NCBI GenBank assembly: GCA_013812065.1
Contig: JACCUC010000006.1
Span: forward strand, 1-5,002
DNA: 5,002 nucleotides
DNA from: Thermoleophilaceae bacterium
GTDB taxonomy: Bacteria; Actinomycetota; Thermoleophilia; Solirubrobacterales; Thermoleophilaceae
Direction of reading: 5' to 3'
How positions within the stretch are numbered: position 1 is the first letter of the stretch; each line of letters opens with the position of its first letter. Below are positions 1 through 5,002 of this stretch, piece by piece. A program made the position numbers and the translations under genes. Under the pieces are notes generated by a model, which did no database searches, was not told the origin of the DNA, and saw only the letters and a program-made list of their open reading frames with translations.

Positions 1-91
1 CCTGGACCTGGCCGAAAGGAACCTCACGAACGTCCACGACCGGTCGCGCGGCACCAACCGCGTGACGCCGACGCTGACTTTCGTCGGCTGA
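1..91 (+). CDS. C-terminal end of an unidentified protein (partial, cut by window start)
   Basis: Reading from base 2, a frame of 29 codons ends with TGA at 89-91. Its final residues are NRVTPTLTFVG. Nearly every codon ends in G or C (about 27 of 29), which is strong evidence that this is the coding frame; the other two plus frames read as arginine/proline-rich noise. The tail is polar and then ends in an alternating hydrophobic stretch, as a terminal beta strand would. That is too little to assign a family, and I do not recognise one. The next gene is on the opposite strand and converges on this one across the 92-350 spacer. Confidence 0.6.
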   Translation, partial: LDLAERNLTNVHDRSRGTNRVTPTLTFVG

Positions 92-159
92 CGACCCGAC
101 TGCTGTGCGCTACTGCTTTCCATGCAAGCGACGGGAGAGGCACGGGAGTCAGGCAGAAA

Positions 160-182
160 TCGCGCGCTGTCGCTTCGCGCGA
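160..182 (-). terminator. Candidate terminator hairpin, TCGCGCG/CGCGCGA
   Basis: There is a perfect 7-bp stem (160-166 with 176-182) with a 9-nt loop. Read on the minus strand, the stem is followed by ATTTCTG, a weak T-rich tail. This would suit the end of the minus-strand luciferase-like transcript, whose stop lies about 170 bp upstream in that direction. On the plus strand no T run follows. The distance and the short tail keep confidence low. Confidence 0.28.
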
Positions 183-191
183 GGAGCGCAG

Positions 192-238
192 GGCTCTAGC
201 GGCGCCAGCCAGCGTCCGCGCACGCGCTGGTCAGAGCC
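192..238. repeat. Nested inverted repeat
   Basis: GGCTCT at 192-197 pairs with AGAGCC at 233-238. Inside it CCAGCG at 209-214 pairs with CGCTGG at 225-230 around a 10-nt loop. Together they could fold as a two-tier hairpin about 100 bp after the stop of the first gene. It could be a terminator without a U tract or simply chance in GC-rich DNA. Confidence 0.3.
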
Positions 239-350
239 GCAGGCCGCTCGCCCCGGGAGCGCCGAGCCCCGGCGCCGCCGTGTTTGGGCTGACGCCAGGG
301 GTGTTCCGCCTGGGAGGCGGCGACCCCCCGGGAGCCGAGACCTCCTTGAT

Positions 351-1290
351 TCAGAGAGGCGCGAGCTTCGGGGCCACCGCGTCCGCTATCAGTTCGAGCT
401 GCCGCGGCTCATCGCCGAGCGGCCAGAGGTAGACGCGCTGGCAGCCGGCCTCCGCGTAACGGGAGAGAAGCTCGACGCAATGATCCGGGGGACCGACGCA
501 GACCTGGACACGAAGGTCCTCGGGGTCTCGCCTCAGGACCGGAGCGAGGGTGTCGGCGAGCACGCGGTCGCCCTCCGATAGATCCCTGGACACCCAGGTC
601 CACATCGTCGCGAGCGCGGTCGGAAAGCCGTCTGCGTGTCGCCCGCGATCCTCGAGCGCACGTGCCAAAGCCGTGCGCGCCGCGGAGAATCGCTCCGGCG
701 TCGTGTTGTACGCGGAGGCGAGCCAGCCGTCACCCGCCCTCGCGACGCGGGCGAGCCCCGTACGCGAGCCCCACCTCCCGATCCACAGGGGGATGCCGTC
801 CTCGCGCCGGGGACCGGGCGCGAGGCTCGAGATCGTCCGCCACGGGGTAGTACCGCGGCTGCTCGGGCGGCGGTTCTCCGTTGAGGAGCGCTCGTAGCAC
901 GGCGAGTGCCTCGTCGAATCGCTTCCAGCGCTGCTCGAACGGGACGCCGAGAACGTCGTAGTCACGTTCTGAGGAGTCCGGTCCCAAGGCCGCGACGAGT
1001 CGTCCGTCGGAGAGGACGTCGATCGCCGCGAGCGCCTTCGCCAGCGGAACCGGGCCTCGCAGGACAGCGAGCGACACCGTCGTGGCCAGCGCCATCTGTC
1101 CCGAGCGCTCGATCATGCTCGCGAGCGCCGTCGGTCCGTCGAGCCAGGGCGTCTGGAAGACGAAATGGTCGTTGGTCGAGAGAGCGGCGAAGCCGCACTC
1201 CCTGGCAGCGTCGACGGCCCCCTGCAGCCGCCGCAGGGAAAGCCGCTCCTCGCCGAACTGCATCAGCGGCAGATGCACGCCGAGATCCAC
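351..1290 (-). pseudogene. Luciferase-like (LLM class) flavin/F420-dependent oxidoreductase, frameshifted
   Basis: This is a TIM-barrel oxidoreductase of the luciferase-like monooxygenase superfamily, whose members use FMN or F420; substrate and exact cofactor cannot be read from sequence. The N-terminal half (GTG at 1290 to about 817, about 158 residues) begins MDLGVHLPLM, the usual first beta strand. It also has NDHFVF at residues 40-45, LSDGRL near 93-98 and RWKRFDEAL at 121-129. The C-terminal half lies in another minus frame (about 815 to stop TGA 351-353, about 154 residues). It has GIPLWIGRWGS, GDGWLASAYNTTPE and a closing QRVYLWPLGDEPRQLEL stretch. Joined, they give about 312 residues, a normal family length, with no duplicated or missing conserved block. 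The frames meet around GGGG 809-812 and GGG 816-818, and removing one base from either run would restore a single frame. The GTG start was chosen because later starts would cut off the first strand; no clear Shine-Dalgarno precedes it. The SnoaL-like gene lies 117 bp upstream on the same strand. It may be a real pseudogene or a homopolymer sequence error. Confidence 0.85.
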
Positions 1291-1407
1291 CCGACAATGG
1301 TGCCAGCTTCGCGGTCGCTGGCCACGAGCGCTCGCTCGGCATCGCCGGAAAGGAGGGCTGAGCGCGCAAGCTTCTGGGCGCGCCTGAGTGGTCGGCCCCG
1401 AGTGGGC

Positions 1408-1794
1408 CTACTTCTGCTCGAGCGTGTAGTGAATCGTCTGAGCGACGATCTTGCCGTCCTCGATCAGATAGGAGTCGACACCGTCCCTCACCCTGACCGT
1501 CGTGTCCTCGTAGGCCCACTCGAGCATCGCGATCTTGCCCTCGGCGGCCCTGAACGTGTACTCGAACGCATTGTGCTCCGGCAGCTCTTCGCCGAGCATC
1601 TGCGCCAGCTGCATGACCCCTTCGTGCCCGCGGAACACGCCGCGGTTGATCAGCACCACGATGTCCTCCGAGACGTTTCGCCGCATGTCCTCCTCGACCA
1701 CCCGCTCGATGTCTTCCTCCGCGCCCCAGTTCTGCGCGATGTTCAGGTGGTCGTCAAGCACCTCCTGGGCGGACCGACTGCTCAGATCCTCCAC
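1408..1794 (-). CDS. SnoaL-like / NTF2-like small protein
   Basis: This 128-residue protein belongs to the NTF2-like alpha+beta cone-fold superfamily (SnoaL-like, nuclear transport factor 2 family). An N-terminal helical part (about 5-40, HLNIAQNWGAEEDIERVVEE) is followed by the typical strand pattern. It contains VVLINRGVFRGHEGV at 46-60, IAMLEWAYED at 88-97 and a closing DGVDSYLIEDGKIVAQTIHY at 104-123. Length and motif order fit the family. These folds serve as small-molecule isomerases, hydrolases, cyclases or plain binding domains, so no reaction can be named. The start is GTG at 1792-1794, supported by an AGGAGG ribosome binding site six bases upstream; the stop is TAG at 1408-1410. The luciferase-like gene follows 117 bp downstream on the same strand, so the two may share a transcript, though the gap is wide for tight coupling. 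The frame is intact and codon use is G/C-rich at third positions. Confidence 0.85.
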   Translation of the reverse strand: MEDLSSRSAQEVLDDHLNIAQNWGAEEDIERVVEEDMRRNVSEDIVVLINRGVFRGHEGVMQLAQMLGEELPEHNAFEYTFRAAEGKIAMLEWAYEDTTVRVRDGVDSYLIEDGKIVAQTIHYTLEQK

Positions 1795-1800
1795 TATCGG

Positions 1801-1806
1801 CCTCCT
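1801..1806 (-). promoter_or_regulatory. Shine-Dalgarno site AGGAGG of the SnoaL-like gene
   Basis: On the minus strand the sequence reads AGGAGG, then six bases, then GTG (1794-1792). This is a full match to the anti-Shine-Dalgarno core at ideal spacing. It fixes the GTG as the start of the SnoaL-like gene. It is the clearest ribosome binding site in the window. Confidence 0.75.
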
Positions 1807-1826
1807 CTCGCTTCGTCGCGCGTCGC

Positions 1827-1853
1827 GTGACCACGGTAACCGCCTCCCGGCGG
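1827..1853. promoter_or_regulatory. Near-palindrome and hairpin upstream of the SnoaL-like gene
   Basis: GTGACC-AC-GGTAAC (1827-1840) is a near-palindrome with five of six arm positions paired. It lies 33-46 bp upstream of the SnoaL-like start, a usual place for an operator. It abuts a short perfect inverted repeat, CCGCC/GGCGG with a TCCC loop (1840-1853). On the minus strand a weak promoter-like pair, TTGCAG and TACCGT with 15-bp spacing, spans the same area. No regulator gene is adjacent, so the operator role is inference. Confidence 0.22.
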
Positions 1854-1998
1854 CTGCAAGGGGCCAGTGCGCGCGGTCGGCGACGCGGCGAAGCCGTCGG
1901 AACTGGTCCCGGTGACGAGCCGCATCCCTCTATCGGGTCGGGCGTCCGCAATGCGCGGGAAAGTGAGGTCGGCACCACGAGTCGCCTTTGCCCACCAG

Positions 1999-2022
1999 AG
2001 GGACCTCTCGGCGGAGGACCCC
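1999..2022 (-). terminator. Candidate terminator hairpin after the membrane protein gene
   Basis: Bases 1999-2007 pair with 2014-2022 around a 6-nt loop. There are eight pairs (one wobble on the minus strand) and one internal mismatch. The hairpin begins about 20 nt after the stop of the minus-strand membrane protein gene, a normal terminator distance, but lacks a T run. The rest of the 1807-2042 spacer shows no convincing gene. Confidence 0.28.
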
Positions 2023-2042
2023 GGAGACGCTTCAAGCCCTTG

Positions 2043-2807
2043 CTACCTGTGCCTAAAGTCGAAATACACGAGCTTGCCGTCCTGGCAGCGGTACATGTAC
2101 TCGTAGGTGTCCCCGTGGGTGCGACCGCTGCTCGTGCGGCCGTCAGGACTCATAGCTCCTTCCCCGCCGCTAGAGCCCGACTCGAACCCGAGGAAGAGGC
2201 TCTCTCCTGCGCGGGCCCCTCCGAGCTCACACTCGACCAGTGGCCCTGACATGGCTACGACAGCGAGCACAGGAACTGCAAGCCCGAGGAGTGCTCCTCC
2301 AGCAGCTCCCGCCGTCCCGCCCCCGTCGCCGGCGAGCTGGGTAGCGACTACGAGGCCGAGCATGACTGAGATGGCAAGCAGCACTATCCCAATCGAGAGG
2401 ATCGCCAGGACACCCATGACGCCGAGCGAGACGGCCAGCATGGTCAAAAGCGCGAGGCCGAAGCGGTGCGAGCGCCAGCTCAATCCCAAGCCGATCACGG
2501 CGACACACAACGCACCCGCAGCGATGCCCACGCCATAGGCCGGGATGTAGAAGACCTCCTGCCTGGCGTGGACTACCGTCGTGGCAAAGGCAAAGATGAG
2601 CCCCGCTCCAAGCAGGGCCAACCCCGCTTGGCCGATAAACCGTCTTGCTTTAGAAGGGGGCGCTGACACCGGTCTCAGACCCAACGGGGGAAGAGCAAGG
2701 CTACTCTGCCCTGCCTGGCACGGCACCCACGTCGCAGAACCCTCGGCCGACATCGTCCCCACCCGCGACCGGTGAAAGCAATGCAGCCCGTCAAGCATTG
2801 ACGCCAT
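2043..2807 (-). CDS. Five-helix integral membrane protein, family not recognised
   Basis: Numbering from MSAEGS (ATG at 2753, 236 residues), five hydrophobic segments are visible at about 39-61, 72-91, 98-119, 120-140 and 153-169. Helices 3 and 4 form one continuous run with almost no loop. A glycine-rich linker (DGGGTAGAAGG) precedes the last helix. A soluble tail of about 65 residues follows it: a serine/glycine-rich stretch, then a compact end DTYEYMYRCQDGKLVYFDF. Two cysteines, C175 just after the last helix and C223 in the tail, could pair if the tail is outside the cell. The annotated ATG at 2807 adds 18 residues and is preceded by AGGGAAGG at short spacing. ATG 2753 has a weaker GGTGG five bases upstream; a GTG at 2906 has no ribosome site. 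Third-position G/C bias is weaker than in the neighbours, especially near the N-terminus. The hydrophobic pattern and intact frame support a real gene, but no function can be assigned. It is transcribed divergently from the metallopeptidase gene. Confidence 0.65.
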   Translation of the reverse strand: MASMLDGLHCFHRSRVGTMSAEGSATWVPCQAGQSSLALPPLGLRPVSAPPSKARRFIGQAGLALLGAGLIFAFATTVVHARQEVFYIPAYGVGIAAGALCVAVIGLGLSWRSHRFGLALLTMLAVSLGVMGVLAILSIGIVLLAISVMLGLVVATQLAGDGGGTAGAAGGALLGLAVPVLAVVAMSGPLVECELGGARAGESLFLGFESGSSGGEGAMSPDGRTSSGRTHGDTYEYMYRCQDGKLVYFDFRHR

Positions 2808-2936
2808 CTGACCTTCCCTAGGTATCGACGTAAGCAATTGCGCCAACGTCGTTCCGTTCGCTCCTCCTTCGCGCGATCGGCGACAGCCTGGCGCCGCCGG
2901 CATCACGCGAGGCGAGCAGCGGGTGTCAGGCTCACG

Positions 2937-2965
2937 TTGCTGCTGCTCGGCCTGAGCAAGAGCAA
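2937..2965. repeat. Imperfect inverted repeat, 12-base arms
   Basis: TTGCTGCTGCTC (2937-2948) pairs with GAGCAAGAGCAA (2954-2965) around a 5-nt loop. Ten of twelve pairs form, as two 5-bp stems around a 2x2 internal loop. No T run follows on either strand. It could be a regulatory or structural hairpin in the divergent spacer. Confidence 0.4.
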
Positions 2966-2999
2966 GGACGGCTGGGTGCCGGCACTATCGTTCAGCAGC

Positions 3000-3044
3000 C
3001 GGAAGGAGGGGCAGGCTCTGGTACGCCACTACTCCTCCTTTCCG
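3000..3044. repeat. Inverted repeat CGGAAGGAGG / CCTCCTTTCCG
   Basis: The ten bases at 3000-3009 pair fully with 3034-3044, apart from one bulged T in the right arm; the loop is 24 nt. The arms contain Shine-Dalgarno-like GGAGG on both strands, but neither is followed by a plausible gene start. A similar string, CCGGAAAGGAGGG, occurs near 1345-1357 between the SnoaL-like and luciferase-like genes. Confidence 0.35.
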
Positions 3045-3284
3045 TCAAGCGGGCGTCTGGGGAGCGCACGCGGAACCACTTGGCGCCGAGGCGCTCCCGC
3101 CGCTGTCGAGCCAGCTCGTCATTGCACGCCCCCCGCGGGTCGGCCGCGGGCTCCGAGCATGACTTTAGACCGCACACTGGTCGAAGCGCCCGCGCTCGCC
3201 TGGCGACCCTCGAGCGGGGCCGAGGTACTCGCGGAGGTGGCGTCCACGTTCGAAACCCGCTCAGCGATGTCCGCTCCGCCGCGA

Positions 3285-3295
3285 TTAGGACCTAA
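3285..3295. promoter_or_regulatory. Operator-like palindrome TTAGG-A-CCTAA
   Basis: This is a perfect 5-bp inverted repeat with a single central base. It lies about 40 bp upstream of the metallopeptidase start and just upstream of the proposed -35 element. The surrounding bases (3284-3304) are AT-richer than the rest of the spacer. The site could bind a dimeric regulator; this is inference from position and symmetry only. Confidence 0.25.
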
Positions 3296-3303
3296 CCCTA
3301 ACT

Positions 3304-3333
3304 TTGCGCACGCAGCGATGTGAGCGATATCAT
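3304..3333 (+). promoter_or_regulatory. Promoter-like sequence before the metallopeptidase gene
   Basis: TTGCGC at 3304-3309 and TATCAT at 3328-3333 are separated by 18 bp. TATCAT matches five of six consensus -10 bases, while TTGCGC keeps only part of the -35 consensus. A start of transcription about seven bases after the -10 would fall at or near the GTG at 3340. That would give a leaderless or nearly leaderless message, in keeping with the absence of a ribosome binding site. Confidence 0.35.
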
Positions 3334-4149
3334 ATGCATGTGGGGGTGCACGTTCGCCAGCTGCTCCTCGCCGTGACGTTGTCGCTACTGCTGGTCGCCT
3401 GCGACGGAGGCGGAACCGGAGGCGGCGGAGGCGGAGCCGGGACCGGCGGAGGGGGAGCCGAAGCCGGCGGCGGCAGCATTACGATCCCGTCGCAACCGGA
3501 ACCCACCGCACCGACGCTCGGCGAGATCCTCGCGCAGGAGAACGCCAGTCGCCTGGCTCGGGAGCAGAAGGTGCTCAACGATGCCGGAATCCTCGGCCCG
3601 CGGCTGAACGACTTCTGGACGCGCGAGCTCTCGAGCCGCTATCAGCTCACCTTCGACGCACCGGATCGGTACGAGTGGTACCGAGGCGAGCAACAGACGT
3701 CGTGCGGCGGCGTCACCGAGCCGCGGGCGGACAACGCTTACTACTGCTTCCCAGAACACGAGGAGCACGTCGCGTTTGACCTCGCCTGGTTCCAGCAGTA
3801 CCTGGTGAACCACCCCGGTGGCGCCACGACATTCCTCATCCTGGCGCACGAGTGGGGGCACGCCGTCCAGGACACGTGGCTCGAAAACGGCGGAGGGGAC
3901 ACGTGGAACCCAGCTAGCCGCAAGGAGTTGAACGCGGATTGCCTTGCCGGCGTGTTTCTCGCCGCAAGCATCCGAGACGGCACGATCGTCGAGGAGGCAG
4001 GGGACGCGGACGCGATATTCGGGTGGTTGTACGAGGAGGGAAGTTCGCCCTGGCTCGCACGAGGAACGCACGGGACCCGCGACGAGCGGCAAGCTGCCTT
4101 CGTCGATGGATTCCATCAGGGCACTGCCTTCTGCCGGGCGAACTATTAG
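3334..4149 (+). CDS. Lipoprotein neutral zinc metallopeptidase (YpfJ-like)
   Basis: This 271-residue secreted protein belongs to the YpfJ / putative neutral zinc metallopeptidase family. Residues 1-23 form a lipoprotein signal peptide: short charged start, hydrophobic LLLAVTLSLLL, then lipobox LVAC with C23 as lipidation site. A glycine-rich linker (24-48) and a proline-rich bit lead to the catalytic domain from about 60. The zinc motif is HEWGH at 172-176, where H172 and H176 should bind zinc and E173 act as base. ELNADCLAG at 198-206 is the family's second motif, with E198 the likely third ligand. The closing HGTRDERQAAFVDGFHQGTAFC (245-267) is also typical. Cysteines 124, 138, 203 and 267 could form disulfides outside the cell. 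ATG 3334 was chosen because it gives a compact signal peptide. A TTG at 3304 would add ten unlikely residues, and GTGs at 3340 and 3346 are also possible; no start has a good Shine-Dalgarno. The substrate is unknown. It stands alone, divergent from the membrane protein gene. Confidence 0.9.
   Translation: MHVGVHVRQLLLAVTLSLLLVACDGGGTGGGGGGAGTGGGGAEAGGGSITIPSQPEPTAPTLGEILAQENASRLAREQKVLNDAGILGPRLNDFWTRELSSRYQLTFDAPDRYEWYRGEQQTSCGGVTEPRADNAYYCFPEHEEHVAFDLAWFQQYLVNHPGGATTFLILAHEWGHAVQDTWLENGGGDTWNPASRKELNADCLAGVFLAASIRDGTIVEEAGDADAIFGWLYEEGSSPWLARGTHGTRDERQAAFVDGFHQGTAFCRANY
3406..3474 (+). repeat. GGCGGA-type tandem repeat encoding the glycine-rich linker
   Basis: Irregular repeats of GGCGGA and related hexamers encode GGGTGGGGGGAG and similar glycine runs directly after the lipidated cysteine. 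The stretch probably acts as a flexible tether between membrane anchor and catalytic domain. Such repeats change length easily by slippage, so linker length may vary between relatives. Confidence 0.6.
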
Positions 4150-4156
4150 GCGTTTT

Positions 4157-4191
4157 CCGAGCAGGACACATCGATGAAACGGAATGCTCGG
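4157..4191. terminator. Candidate hairpin just after the metallopeptidase stop
   Basis: CCGAGCA (4157-4163) pairs perfectly with TGCTCGG (4185-4191) around a 21-nt loop, starting seven bases after the TAG. An alternative, mutually exclusive pairing is TTCCG (4155-4159) with CGGAA (4180-4184). TTTT precedes rather than follows the stem, so it is not a classical intrinsic terminator on the plus strand. Confidence 0.25.
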
Positions 4192-4218
4192 CTGCCAGTC
4201 TGGCGCTTCTGCTTGGCC

Positions 4219-4246
4219 CGACGAACGGCGCCCGAGCGCGTCGTCG
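4219..4246. terminator. Candidate bidirectional hairpin in the convergent spacer
   Basis: CGACGA (4219-4224) pairs with TCGTCG (4241-4246). Inside, GCGC (4228-4231) pairs with GCGC (4236-4239) around a CCGA loop. It lies between two converging genes, where a shared terminator would be expected, but has no T run on either side. Nothing else in 4150-4402 looks like a gene. Confidence 0.28.
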
Positions 4247-4402
4247 TCACGTTCGGGCAGCACCCCTCCGCACGGCTACCATCCCCAACCGCCGGGTGGG
4301 CGACCGCGGGCACGATGCGCTCAAGCTGCCGACCGTCACAATCCCCGCGACCCCAATATCCCGGACTTGAACCAAGGGTCGTCTCGGTCGGTCCAGCGCG
4401 CG

Positions 4403-5002
4403 TCACGCGTTCGGCGCTACATCCGCGAGCGCCCGCGCCGCCACCTCGCACCCGAGTCGGCGATAGGCGTCCATCCGGTCCTCGCCATAGACCTGCCGGG
4501 TCGTCGGGTGGAAGGGAAAGCCGCGGCAGCGCCGGCGTGCGAGCAGCTCCGGGTCCGACGCCGCCACCAGGCCGAGCTTGAGGACCACGAGCTGCGCCTG
4601 CGCGCCGCCGGCGTAGGTAACGGTCCCGATCGCGTGGGTCGCGCCGTAGAGGCCGTTCGCGCCCGCCGCAAACGCGTCGCAGTTCACATCGATCTCCATG
4701 CCGCGGCTGCGAGCTACGCCCACCACCCTCCGTAACTCGTCAGCCCGGCCCTGCGGGTCGGGCGACGCGTCGACACACCAGACCGCCTCCGGCCGTTGCT
4801 CGAGCAGCCCGAGGAGGCCGAGGTTGTCGTAGTGGCCGCCGTCACTGAGATATATCCGCGGCCCGTCGAAGCCGAGGAGGATGTCCCGTCCGCCGTGGAA
4901 CTTCGTGGCGGCGATCCTCGGTGAATTATCTCAGACGGGTGTAGCGGCGACCTCCGGCGCCGGGTTCGGGGAAGCCGTGATCGTGGGCTCTCGGACGACC
5001 TC
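4403..5002 (-). pseudogene. Patatin-like phospholipase, C-terminal part, frame broken and cut by window edge
   Basis: The frame is open from 4930 down to TGA at 4403-4405 (175 residues). Near its start it reads IYLSDGGHYDNLGLLGLLEQ, the DGG-H-NLG block of bacterial patatin-like / lysophospholipase proteins. The Asp of DGG (codon 4841-4843) is the catalytic partner of a serine that would lie upstream, outside the window. Later blocks also fit: VWCVDASPDP, the ARSRGMEID stretch, LVVLKLGLV, and the closing FPFHPTTRQVYGEDRMDAYRRLG. The family hydrolyses acyl esters of lipids, often at membranes. No ATG, GTG or TTG lies between the stop at 4931-4933 and the DGG motif, so the gene cannot begin here. 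Upstream bases 4934-5002 stay open in this same frame to the edge; another minus frame ends with TAA at 4927-4929. A nonsense change, an indel near 4925-4935 or a sequence error would each explain this. A GTG at 4726 would give a 107-residue product lacking the catalytic Asp, so it is not a credible start. Confidence 0.75.

Larger units (their letters stand above)
92..350. other. Convergent GC-rich spacer without a supported gene
   Basis: This 259-bp spacer lies between the ends of two converging genes. A plus-strand open frame crosses it from a GTG at 105 and continues into the luciferase-like gene on the other strand, but its arginine/serine/proline-rich product looks like translated noise. 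The spacer holds several inverted repeats: 160-166 with 176-182, 192-197 with 233-238 enclosing 209-214 with 225-230, and 306-311 with 315-320. None is followed by a long T run. Some probably act in transcription termination, but GC-rich DNA also makes such structures by chance. Confidence 0.5.
2808..3333. other. Long divergent intergenic region
   Basis: About 525 bp separate the divergent membrane protein and metallopeptidase genes. Open frames exist on both strands, for example plus 2838-3323 and minus 3177-2992. Their products are arginine/serine/proline-rich, lack recognisable motifs and have no matching ribosome site. An AAGGAGG on the minus strand at 2869-2875 has no ATG, GTG or TTG at a usable distance. 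The region holds two imperfect inverted repeats, a small operator-like palindrome and a promoter-like sequence, each listed separately. It may also contain eroded gene remains that I cannot identify. Confidence 0.5.

Noticed and set aside
105..581. Plus-strand open frame of 158 codons overlapping the spacer and the luciferase-like gene
   Set aside because: It is antisense to a well-conserved coding region, has an arginine/serine/proline-rich product and no domain or ribosome binding site.
1325..1334. Ten-base palindrome CGAGCGCTCG between the SnoaL-like and luciferase-like genes
   Set aside because: Short GC-only palindromes are frequent in such DNA; no promoter or partner site is near it.
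962..1519. Minus-strand frame of 185 codons bridging the SnoaL-like and luciferase-like genes
   Set aside because: It overlaps both genes out of frame, and its sequence is low-complexity alanine/arginine without family resemblance.
1165..1830. Plus-strand frame of 221 codons
   Set aside because: It is antisense to the SnoaL-like gene, whose own start has a strong ribosome binding site; the plus product shows no motif.
3246..3257. GTTCGAAACCC, similar to a tRNA T-loop
   Set aside because: The flanking five-base arms do not pair on either strand and no other tRNA parts are present.
3291..3302. CCTAACCCTAAC, identical to two telomere-type repeat units
   Set aside because: Only two units occur in an internal promoter-like region between bacterial genes; chance is sufficient.
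2838..3323. Plus-strand frame of 161 codons in the divergent spacer
   Set aside because: Composition is noise-like, it overlaps the promoter region of the metallopeptidase, and no ribosome site precedes its start.
3385..4263. Minus-strand open frame of 292 codons opposite the metallopeptidase
   Set aside because: It is the mirror of a confidently identified gene; long antisense frames are expected in GC-rich DNA, and its product has no motif.
4363..4373. Minus-strand GGTTCAAGTCC resembling a tRNA T-arm
   Set aside because: No matching acceptor stem, D-arm or anticodon arm lies upstream and no CCA follows, so it is neither a tRNA nor a clear attachment-site remnant.

Overview
The window is GC-rich with strong G/C preference at third codon positions. 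It reads like a high-GC bacterium, most plausibly an actinomycete-type (Actinomycetota) genome or metagenome contig. This rests on base composition, a luciferase-like (probably F420-type) oxidoreductase, an SnoaL-like protein, GTG starts and a patatin-like protein; no marker gene fixes the taxon.

Layout from left to right. (1) The last 29 codons of an unidentified plus-strand gene end at 91. (2) A GC-rich, hairpin-containing spacer fills 92-350. (3) On the minus strand, an SnoaL/NTF2-like gene (1794-1408, strong ribosome binding site) is followed 117 bp downstream by a luciferase-like monooxygenase gene (1290-351). The latter is split by one frameshift near 809-818. (4) A five-helix membrane protein of unknown family lies at 2807-2043, also minus strand. 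(5) A long divergent spacer, 2808-3333, carries imperfect inverted repeats and a promoter-like sequence. (6) The plus-strand gene 3334-4149 encodes a secreted lipoprotein zinc metallopeptidase of the YpfJ / neutral zinc metallopeptidase family. (7) A convergent spacer at 4150-4402 contains candidate hairpins. (8) On the minus strand, from the right edge to 4403, is the C-terminal part of a patatin-like phospholipase. Its frame is interrupted by a stop at 4931-4933, so it is broken as well as cut by the window edge.

The genes look like ordinary chromosomal housekeeping or accessory genes and not one dedicated system. Only the SnoaL-like and luciferase-like genes could form an operon. I see no CRISPR array, transposase, integrase, tRNA, rRNA or phage gene. 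Two of the six genes have damaged frames, which suggests either small sequence errors or local gene decay. I did not find a convincing new biological system. The most useful leads are the uncharacterised membrane protein, the lipoprotein form of the metallopeptidase with a possible leaderless start, and the two broken frames.
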